Made by a program: the position numbers and the translations under genes
Assembly: GCA_947175455.1 (NCBI GenBank)
Contig: CAMWMW010000152.1
Location: forward strand, 1 to 5,503
Direction: 5' to 3'
Length of the DNA: 5,503 bases
DNA from: an uncultured Porphyromonadaceae bacterium
GTDB taxonomy: Bacteria; Bacteroidota; Bacteroidia; Bacteroidales; Muribaculaceae
In this document: positions 1 through 5,503 of the stretch, in pieces
Numbering within the stretch: the first letter of the stretch is position 1
Layout of the letters: each line of letters starts with the position of its first letter
The notes under the pieces: model-generated
What the model was told of the DNA's origin: nothing
Databases searched by the model: none
What the model saw: the letters and a program-made list of their open reading frames with translations, nothing else

Positions 1-61
1 TGCTCCTTGCTCACTTGTAAAATTAAATTTCAGTTAAAACTAAACACTCTCTAAATACCAT

Positions 62-2701
62 ATGATAAAAAGATATATGGCGTCGGCAATACTCATCACA
101 TGTTGCCTCATGATAACCGCAGGTGTCATTGTTCCTTCTGAGGATACTGACAAGGCTTTCAGCAAAAGAGTTGATATCGCAAGTTCGCTTTACGGCTTTT
201 CTCCCGCATCGCTCGATACCTTGGGGCAGGATGAGCGGGAGGCGATGAAATGGCTTTACGCATACATGCAGACTCCTGATATAACTGCGTATGCGCCGGA
301 ATTCTTTCTTGCGAACGTGCGGTCTTCGCTCAAAGCAAAAGAGGAGATGCCATGGGGCAAGGCTGTTCCCGAACGGGAATTCCGTCATTTCGTATTGCCT
401 GTGAGAGTGAATAACGAGAATCTCGACATGAGCAGGGAAGTTTTTTATAACGAACTTAAAGACAGGGTAAAGAATCTTTCCATGCGCGATGCCATTCTTG
501 AGGTGAACCACTGGTGTCATGAGAAAGTTACCTATTGCCCCTCCGATGCGCGTACAAGCAGTCCGTTGAGTTGTGTAAGCCAGGCTATCGGCCGCTGCGG
601 CGAGGAATCGACATTTACGGTTGTAGCCCTTCGCAGTGTCGGCATTCCGGCAAGGCAGGTATACACCCCCCGATGGGCGCACACAGATGACAATCATGCC
701 TGGGTAGAGGCATGGGCAGACGGGCAATGGTATTTCCTCGGAGCCTGCGAGCCGGCGGCGGATCTGAATATTGCATGGTTCAACGCTCCGGCGTCAAGAG
801 GAATGCTGATGACAACAAAAGTTTTCGGTCCTTACGACGGACCGGAGGAAATATTGAAAACCGAACCCCTTCTCACCACCATAAATGTCACTTCCAATTA
901 CGCGCCCACAGATGAAATCAAAGTATGTGTGACTGACAGTCGGGGCAATCCGGCTTCAGGAGCGAAAGTGAATTTCTGTATATATAATTATGCCGACTTT
1001 TTCCCTGCTGCGACCAAAACGGCAGATCGTGACGGGATGGCATCTCTGTCGGCGGGTCTCGGCGATGTCGTCGTGTGGGCGACAGACGGAGAATATTATG
1101 GATTCGGAAAGGGAAACTCATCGGCAGGTATAGTTGAGATAAGGATGGACAAGCGGAAGGATTATTCCGGGAGTTTTGAATTTGATATCGTTCCTCCGTC
1201 GCAGTCCGGAAAACTCCCGAGAGTAAGTGAGGATGCAGAAAACAGAAACATATGTCGTCTTGCTGAAGAAGACAGCATCCGCATAGCCTACACCTCGACA
1301 TTTTTTAATAAGGAAATGTCTCGGACGGAGGCTTGCAGACTGGGCGTTGACAGCGTGAGACTGGCGAAGGTTCTCACTGAGGCAAGAGGCAACTGGGAAA
1401 TGTTGCTTCGTTTCATCGGAGAGTGCAGTTTGGATGAGCGTGGCAGAGCACTGGATCTTCTTTGTGCGATAAGCGAGAAAGACCGACGGGACATAAGTGA
1501 GGAAGTTTTGATCGACAATCTCATGAACACCCCCGTCGCGAATCATCCTTTGTATGTGGATTATGTTCTTAATCCCCGTGTCGAGAACGAGGGACTTGTT
1601 CCTTACAAAGCGTTTTTCACTGCGGAGATATCACCCGGTATGGCGGATGCCTTCCGTAGAGATCCGGGTTGTCTTGTGGCATGGACGGCTTCAAACATCG
1701 CTATTGACACACTTGGAAATCCGTCAGGATTAAGGATGGATCCGAGAGCGGTCTGGCGCACTGCCCAGGCAGATCCCTTGTCGCGTAACATATTCTTTGT
1801 GTCAGTGGCAAGAAGCCTCGGCATACCCTCGCGTATAGACCCGGTCACATCGAAGACCCAGTATGCCGGTGAATCGGGAGAATGGATAGATGCAAGGTTT
1901 GATGCTGCCGGAGATGAGCGGAAAGCGGATCTGACACCCAAAGGAGACGTCCGGTTGCTCTATACACCCGGCGGACGTCTGGAGAATCCCCGTTATTATT
2001 CGCATTTCTCAATATCAAGATTAAACGGAGGGGTGCCTGTCCAGCTTGAATATGGCGAGGGTGACGGACTTAAAGAGATTGCAGCAGAGGGTGTAAGACT
2101 CGACTGCGGTGAATATATGCTTCTTACAGGGCGCCGGATGGCTGATGGGTCGGTACTCGCCAGAGGAGAGCTTTTCAATGTGGCGGAGAATCGTGAGACT
2201 GCGGTTCCTATGGTAATCCGCGATGACCCGGATGCGTTGTCGGTGATAGGTTCGCTTAATGCGGAGAATATCTATCATGACAAAGCGACCGGCGCAGACA
2301 AAAGTATATTATCCACAACCGGTCGCGGCTATTATGTGCTTGCGCTTTTAAAACCTTCGGACGAGCCTTCCGCGCATATCCTCAATGATATTTCCGCGCA
2401 TAAGGATGACCTGGAGAAGGCAGGCGGTAAAGTGTTGTTGCTTTTCGGCAGCGAAGGGGAGATGAAGCGTTTTGATTTCGATGCATATCCGTCTCTCCCG
2501 GCGACGGCGGTTTTCGGAATCGACAATGATGGTGCTTCGTTCAGAGAATTGAGAAACTCATTGAATCTGTCCGGAGAGGAGCGTCCGCTTGTTGTCGTGG
2601 CGGATTCCTTTAACCGCGTTGTGTTTGCCACGCAGGGCTACACCATCGGCATCGGCGACAGGCTTGCAGGAATCTTAGCCTCCTTGTCCGAAGTTAAGTG
2701 A
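62..2701 (+). CDS. Secreted multidomain transglutaminase-like protein
   Basis: This 879-aa exported protein belongs to the transglutaminase/protease-like superfamily; its substrate is unknown. Residues 1-21 are a basic start plus a hydrophobic stretch, read as a signal peptide. Cys14/Cys15 lie inside the stretch without a good lipobox, so a lipoprotein is possible but not favoured. A helical region (about 30-130) precedes the transglutaminase core (about 135-255), where RCGEES gives nucleophile Cys179, NHAWVEAW gives His212, and Glu230 in GACEP sits where most relatives have Asp. Residues 270-365 resemble an Ig-like or carboxypeptidase-regulatory beta-sandwich. Residues 540-620 look like a second transglutaminase core without catalytic residues. 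A beta-rich piece (650-720) and a thioredoxin-like domain with no cysteine (about 750-879) follow. The first ATG is used; it precedes the signal peptide directly. The general family is secure. A role in processing peptides or glycans in the periplasm or at the cell surface is inference. Confidence 0.88.
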   Translation: MIKRYMASAILITCCLMITAGVIVPSEDTDKAFSKRVDIASSLYGFSPASLDTLGQDEREAMKWLYAYMQTPDITAYAPEFFLANVRSSLKAKEEMPWGKAVPEREFRHFVLPVRVNNENLDMSREVFYNELKDRVKNLSMRDAILEVNHWCHEKVTYCPSDARTSSPLSCVSQAIGRCGEESTFTVVALRSVGIPARQVYTPRWAHTDDNHAWVEAWADGQWYFLGACEPAADLNIAWFNAPASRGMLMTTKVFGPYDGPEEILKTEPLLTTINVTSNYAPTDEIKVCVTDSRGNPASGAKVNFCIYNYADFFPAATKTADRDGMASLSAGLGDVVVWATDGEYYGFGKGNSSAGIVEIRMDKRKDYSGSFEFDIVPPSQSGKLPRVSEDAENRNICRLAEEDSIRIAYTSTFFNKEMSRTEACRLGVDSVRLAKVLTEARGNWEMLLRFIGECSLDERGRALDLLCAISEKDRRDISEEVLIDNLMNTPVANHPLYVDYVLNPRVENEGLVPYKAFFTAEISPGMADAFRRDPGCLVAWTASNIAIDTLGNPSGLRMDPRAVWRTAQADPLSRNIFFVSVARSLGIPSRIDPVTSKTQYAGESGEWIDARFDAAGDERKADLTPKGDVRLLYTPGGRLENPRYYSHFSISRLNGGVPVQLEYGEGDGLKEIAAEGVRLDCGEYMLLTGRRMADGSVLARGELFNVAENRETAVPMVIRDDPDALSVIGSLNAENIYHDKATGADKSILSTTGRGYYVLALLKPSDEPSAHILNDISAHKDDLEKAGGKVLLLFGSEGEMKRFDFDAYPSLPATAVFGIDNDGASFRELRNSLNLSGEERPLVVVADSFNRVVFATQGYTIGIGDRLAGILASLSEVK

Positions 2702-3142
2702 GATTTTTCCGGTGAGCACTATCATCGAGAAACTCTTTCCGTGGTTCATTATTATCAGAGTGGAGTATAGTCCGGGATTATCGGAAGGTATGCCGTAGAT
2801 AACAGACTCCTCTTTCTCTGTTTTTGTCCTCATAAGAATCTCGAGGTTCTTGTTCTTGTTTTTGAAACTGTCGAGTTCCTTGTCGGCAAGTTCTATCCCC
2901 TCGGGAGTGCGTGCCGTGTAGATATATAGGTCATCGAGGTTTTTGCTGTCATAAATATTCAGCTGGCGGTAGAGGATGTCTCTTGATTTGTTGGAGTTCA
3001 TCATCATTGCCTTGGACACGTAAATGGTCTCGATGTTCGGGGAATCATACAGTTTGGGAAACAGGTCTGTTGCAGAAGCTGTGATTCCGCAGAGTGTCAT
3101 GATCATTGACATGACAAACGTCTTTAATGGCATTCTTTTCAT
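2675..3142 (-). CDS. DUF4252 domain-containing secreted protein
   Basis: This 155-aa protein of unknown function is assigned to the DUF4252 family, which is typical of Bacteroidetes. The start has the basic residues MKRMPLK, a hydrophobic core and an ASA cleavage site after about Ala24, so it should be exported. The only cysteine (Cys18) is preceded by Leu and does not make a lipobox. Family-like features are the segment NIETIYVSKAMM (36-47), the middle part built around LDDLYIYTA, and the C-terminal strand ending in IVLTGKISL. Its ATG overlaps the stop codon of the anti-sigma gene (ATGA), which argues for this start over Met4 and suggests translational coupling. It is the last gene of the sigma cassette, and its 3' end overlaps the transglutaminase gene by 27 nt. 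An envelope function tied to the sigma factor is inferred from position only. Confidence 0.82.
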   Translation of the reverse strand: MKRMPLKTFVMSMIMTLCGITASATDLFPKLYDSPNIETIYVSKAMMMNSNKSRDILYRQLNIYDSKNLDDLYIYTARTPEGIELADKELDSFKNKNKNLEILMRTKTEKEESVIYGIPSDNPGLYSTLIIMNHGKSFSMIVLTGKISLNFGQGG

Positions 3143-3846
3143 AATTCGGATTTAGCTAATGTGTGGTTCATTGATTCGATTATAATGTCCGGGCGGTCGC
3201 ACGCACGTTCGGCGGCAAACATGTTTTCTGAAATGATTCCCATTACTCTGTCGAGAATCATGTCTGCCTCCTCCTGATCTGTGACAATGCGTACATTCCC
3301 CCGGGGGAGATTTTTTTTCTGTGAGGATGCTGCCGCAAGCCGGTTTTCGACTTTTGCCGACTGCAAGGCGGTTTGCGGAGTGTCGCATTTGTTTTCGTCC
3401 GTCATTTCCGGTCTTACCGGAATCATGTGCGGCTTGTCGTTTTCCAGACTGTCTGAAGAATAACTTGCCATTATGGCGGAATTACCGTAATTGGTGTCAA
3501 TTGAATTCTCAGGGAGACTCACGGCGTTCCATATCATGGTGAAAACCAGCATTACAGCCGCTGCCGCGCTTGCATAATACAAAGCAGTCCACTTCAGAGA
3601 TCGTTTGTAAGGGCGCTGCTCGGGCATTGCGTCATTTATTCTGTCCGAAAGGTATTCAGGCACAGTTATTTCTTCGGCATTCTCGATGGCGGTGAAGATT
3701 TCTTTTTCCATCTCAAGCTCACGCGGCAGAGACTCCCGGCACGAAAACAAATCGGCAAGTTCCATACGCTCCTCCGGGGAGAGAGAACCGTCGTAATAGC
3801 CTTGCAGCAGTTCACGTATTCTGATTATATGGGGCGTATCATTCAT
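3139..3846 (-). CDS. Putative membrane-bound anti-sigma factor
   Basis: This 235-aa single-pass membrane protein probably holds the ECF sigma factor encoded just upstream. Residues 1-80 are charged and helical and would be cytoplasmic; the stretch LLQGYYDGSLSPEERMELA (13-31) resembles the N-terminal sigma-binding region of Bacteroidetes anti-sigma proteins. Residues 86-108 form one hydrophobic membrane helix after a basic KRSLK, which fits an N-in orientation. Residues 110-160 are rich in Ser, Asn and Asp and look disordered. The periplasmic end (about 185-235) has a helical piece, DQEEADMILDRVMGIISEN. There is no HxxxCxxC zinc motif and no FecR domain, so this is neither a zinc anti-sigma nor a SusC/TonB-linked FecR type. 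The start lies 6 nt after the sigma stop codon and the stop overlaps the DUF4252 start. Anti-sigma function rests on gene order and topology, not on a strong family match. Confidence 0.75.
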   Translation of the reverse strand: MNDTPHIIRIRELLQGYYDGSLSPEERMELADLFSCRESLPRELEMEKEIFTAIENAEEITVPEYLSDRINDAMPEQRPYKRSLKWTALYYASAAAAVMLVFTMIWNAVSLPENSIDTNYGNSAIMASYSSDSLENDKPHMIPVRPEMTDENKCDTPQTALQSAKVENRLAAASSQKKNLPRGNVRIVTDQEEADMILDRVMGIISENMFAAERACDRPDIIIESMNHTLAKSEL

Positions 3847-3852
3847 ATTGTT

Positions 3853-4344
3853 TCAAAAGTTATATCTGTCAATCATTATTTCCCTGATCCTGCGTCTGCC
3901 TCTGGAGAGAAGAGCCCGTACGTTTACGGATGTCAGTCCGGTCATGACGGCTATCTCTTCGTTGGAACATCCCATGTAAGAGCTGAGACGGATCACCTCC
4001 CGCTGGCTGTCAGGCAGCGATTCCAGAGCGCGTTGTGCGATCTCGAGAGATTCTTTTGATTCCATTCTTTTAAGGAGATTGTCAGGAGCCACGAGGTTCT
4101 CCGGAATCTCCTCGCATATGTCGCGGGACCTGAGCAGGGACAGAGCATTGTTTCTTGCAGCAGTCAGGCAATATGCCTTATGATTCTGCGACCGGGATAA
4201 ATCCTGGTGTTTCTGCCACAATTTCAGAATCGTATCCTGCACTATGTCCGCGGCATCCTCTTCATTTCGCAAAAGGATGAATGCCACGCGGTACATGGCG
4301 TCTTGCAAGGGCAATATGTCTGCTCTGAACTCCTGATCGGTCAT
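3853..4344 (-). CDS. RNA polymerase ECF sigma factor (sigma-70 family)
   Basis: This 163-aa protein has the two-domain layout of extracytoplasmic-function sigma factors, which direct RNA polymerase to a small set of promoters. Region 2 spans about 10-75; it holds the core-binding helix with DIVQDTILKLWQ (33-44), followed by the region 2.3/2.4 segment HKAYCLTAARNNALSLLRS (55-73). A short linker leads to region 4 (about 104-155): LPDSQREVIRLSSYMG, then a helix-turn-helix with NEEIAVMTGLTSVNVRALLSRGRRRI that should contact the -35 element. The length is normal for the class and no sigma-1.1 or region 3 is present. It is first in a cassette with the membrane anti-sigma and DUF4252 genes. The class assignment is firm. 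The inducing signal and target genes cannot be read from the sequence; self-activation through the upstream boxes is an inference. Confidence 0.95.
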   Translation of the reverse strand: MTDQEFRADILPLQDAMYRVAFILLRNEEDAADIVQDTILKLWQKHQDLSRSQNHKAYCLTAARNNALSLLRSRDICEEIPENLVAPDNLLKRMESKESLEIAQRALESLPDSQREVIRLSSYMGCSNEEIAVMTGLTSVNVRALLSRGRRRIREIMIDRYNF

Positions 4345-4360
4345 TATGGAATCTTGTTTG

Positions 4361-4374
4361 GAAGCAACTGCTTC
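4361..4374. repeat. 14-bp inverted repeat before the sigma gene
   Basis: The minus strand reads GAAGCAGTTGCTTC, two 6-nt arms around 2 nt. It begins 5 nt after the TATAAT box and ends 16 nt before the sigma start codon, so it would sit at or just after the transcription start. It may be an operator or a small 5' stem in the transcript. It has no following T-run, so it is not a terminator for the upstream aromatic gene. A short palindrome can occur by chance. Confidence 0.35.
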
Positions 4375-4375
4375 T

Positions 4376-4409
4376 GTCTATTATACTCCCGATCTTGATT
4401 TTTGTGACA
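4376..4409 (-). promoter_or_regulatory. Candidate promoter of the sigma/anti-sigma/DUF4252 cassette
   Basis: In the 69-nt gap before the sigma gene, the minus strand reads TGTCACAAAAATC (4409-4397), and 17 nt after the TGTCAC comes GTATAATAGAC (4386-4376). The second box contains a perfect TATAAT about 35 nt before the start codon. A TGTCAC/A-tract upstream box with a TATA-like downstream box at this spacing fits a promoter for the cassette, perhaps one used by the encoded ECF factor itself. It does not match the Bacteroidetes housekeeping TTTG / TAnnTTTG pattern. Assignment is by motif and position only. Confidence 0.45.
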
Positions 4410-4413
4410 GTTT

Positions 4414-5493
4414 CTATAGATTCAATTGCTGTCTTACCGATTCTTCGTGAATCTCGGCAAGTATCCTTTTTGTGAAGTCTGCGTTCAATCCTAATTTTGC
4501 AGCCGTTTCAACGCGATTGCTTATCAGGGAGTTATATCGTTCAGGCTGAACAACGGGCATATTGTTCTCCTGTTTCAGCCTGCCTATTTCCCTCGCCACC
4601 GCCATGCGTTGCGCAAGAATATCCATCAGCCTGTCGTCAATATCGTCGATTTGTCTGCGGAGATCCGACAGGATTTCCTGCGATAAAGTCTCCGGTCTGT
4701 CTGCAATGGATTTGATGATATTCCCCATTGCGGAAGGTGTTATCTGTTGCTCGCTGTCGCTTAACGCTGATTCGGGATTGCAATGGCATTCTATTATAAG
4801 TCCGTCGAAGTTCATGCGCAGAGCCTGCAAGGCGAGAGACGCGATGAGATCCCGCCGTCCCCCTATGTGTGAAGGATCACATATCATGGTTATTTCAGGG
4901 AGTCTGCGATGAAGCTCTATGGGGATGCGCCATTCCGGAATGTTGCGGTATACGTGTTCGCCATATGAAGAGAATCCCCGGTGAATCGCGCCTATCCGTC
5001 TGATGCCTGCGCCATAGATGCGTTCTATCGCCCCTATCCACAATTCAAGGTCTGTGTTTACCGGATTCTTGACCATCACGGCAAGTTTGTCGCGCCGGTG
5101 TGCCGGCAATTGTATAAGGAAATCTGCGATTTCCTGCACGGCAAAAGGGTTGGCGGAGGTTCTCGCTCCTATCCACACCGCATCAATGCCTGCATCCATG
5201 GCATCGGCGAGGTGTCTTGCCGACGCAACCTCGGTGGAGACCAGCATTCCGGTCTGCCTCTTTGCTTCCGCGAGCCATTCAAGGGCAGGGGTTCCCATGC
5301 CTTCGAATCCGCCTGGTTTGGTGCGCGGTTTCCAGACTCCGGCACGAAAGATGCGTATACCCTCATTCTTAAGGGCATGGGCGGCATCCAGAACCTGCGT
5401 CTTACTTTCGGCGCTGCAGGGACCGGCAATCACCAGAGGTCCTCCTGCGGTATATTCCTCCGGGAACAGAGGTTTTAGCTCAGATATCTTCAT
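4414..5493 (-). CDS. Bifunctional DAHP synthase / chorismate mutase (AroQ type)
   Basis: This 359-aa fused cytoplasmic enzyme catalyses two steps of aromatic amino acid synthesis: joining phosphoenolpyruvate and erythrose 4-phosphate into DAHP, and converting chorismate to prephenate. The DAHP synthase domain (about 3-262) is the type I-beta, KDO8P-synthase-like form. Visible motifs are GPCSAES with metal ligand Cys26, KPRT (55-58), VKNP with Lys142, IHRGF (170-174), DPSH with His209, and ECHCNPESALSD with Glu235 and Asp246. The Cys, His, Glu and Asp ligands have the family spacing. The C-terminal AroQ domain (about 270-359) aligns with E. coli chorismate mutase without gaps and keeps Arg279, Arg296, Lys307, Arg319 and Gln356. 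I chose the ATG at 5493; a GTG two codons upstream at 5499 is possible, and the frame stays open to the window edge. In Prevotella the homologous fusion is feedback-inhibited by prephenate; the same is likely here. Symbols aroF/aroG/aroA are all used, so none is given. Confidence 0.95.
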   Translation of the reverse strand: MKISELKPLFPEEYTAGGPLVIAGPCSAESKTQVLDAAHALKNEGIRIFRAGVWKPRTKPGGFEGMGTPALEWLAEAKRQTGMLVSTEVASARHLADAMDAGIDAVWIGARTSANPFAVQEIADFLIQLPAHRRDKLAVMVKNPVNTDLELWIGAIERIYGAGIRRIGAIHRGFSSYGEHVYRNIPEWRIPIELHRRLPEITMICDPSHIGGRRDLIASLALQALRMNFDGLIIECHCNPESALSDSEQQITPSAMGNIIKSIADRPETLSQEILSDLRRQIDDIDDRLMDILAQRMAVAREIGRLKQENNMPVVQPERYNSLISNRVETAAKLGLNADFTKRILAEIHEESVRQQLNL

Positions 5494-5503
5494 AAACACA
5501 CTC

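Noticed and set aside
7..31. TAAATTTC with an upstream TTG, considered as a Bacteroidetes promoter for the transglutaminase gene
   Set aside because: The -7 box misses its final G, and the TTG is about 14 nt away rather than about 19-21. Only 61 nt of upstream sequence is available.
74..110. Cys14/Cys15 of the transglutaminase-like protein as a lipoprotein anchor
   Set aside because: The preceding residues (Leu-Ile-Thr) do not fit a lipobox and the hydrophobic stretch continues past the cysteines.
23..727. Long minus-strand open frame (234 codons) opposite the transglutaminase gene
   Set aside because: It lies antisense to the signal peptide and catalytic core, shows no recognisable domain and has a composition expected of a shadow frame.
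1118..1546. Overlapping minus-strand open frames within the transglutaminase gene
   Set aside because: They sit opposite well-supported coding sequence and show no start context or protein features.
2660..2681. AGGCT/AGCCT inverted repeat near the end of the transglutaminase gene, considered as a terminator
   Set aside because: The stem is 5 bp with a 12-nt loop and no T-run on either strand.
4981..5478. Plus-strand open frame of 165 codons opposite the DAHP synthase domain
   Set aside because: It is antisense to a highly conserved enzyme domain and its translation has no recognisable motif.
5497..5499. GTG as start of the DAHP synthase/chorismate mutase
   Set aside because: It adds only two residues, and the ATG at 5493 gives a natural MKIS start. 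It is kept as an alternative because the upstream sequence is cut off.

Overview
The window looks like chromosomal DNA from a member of the Bacteroidales. Supporting signs are a Bacteroidetes-style DAHP synthase/chorismate mutase fusion, a DUF4252 protein encoded with an ECF sigma factor, a large secreted transglutaminase-like protein, and start sites without clear Shine-Dalgarno sequences. The family or genus cannot be fixed from this sequence; a gut lineage such as Muribaculaceae or Barnesiellaceae is only a guess. Gene density is very high and I see no mobile element, tRNA, rRNA or CRISPR array.

Layout: the left half (62-2701, + strand) is one large gene for an exported multidomain protein. 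It has an apparently active transglutaminase-like domain, an Ig-like or beta-sandwich segment, a second transglutaminase-like core that has lost its catalytic residues, and a C-terminal thioredoxin-like domain without cysteines. The right half (2675-5493) is entirely on the minus strand. Reading in the direction of transcription, it holds a bifunctional aroF/aroQ-type enzyme for the first committed step of aromatic amino acid synthesis and the chorismate branch point. After a 69-nt gap come an ECF sigma factor, a membrane-spanning putative anti-sigma factor and a small secreted DUF4252 protein.

The last three genes form a tight cassette: 6 nt between sigma and anti-sigma, and a 4-nt ATGA overlap between anti-sigma and DUF4252. 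They probably form a cell-envelope signalling unit in which the membrane protein holds the sigma factor. The gap upstream of the sigma gene carries a promoter-like pair of boxes and a short palindrome. The DUF4252 gene and the transglutaminase gene converge and overlap by 27 nt, so there is no intergenic space for a terminator between them. No stretch over 300 bases lacks a gene.

Nothing here is clearly a brand-new system. The best leads are the sigma/anti-sigma/DUF4252 cassette with its upstream control region, and the internally duplicated and decayed transglutaminase fold.
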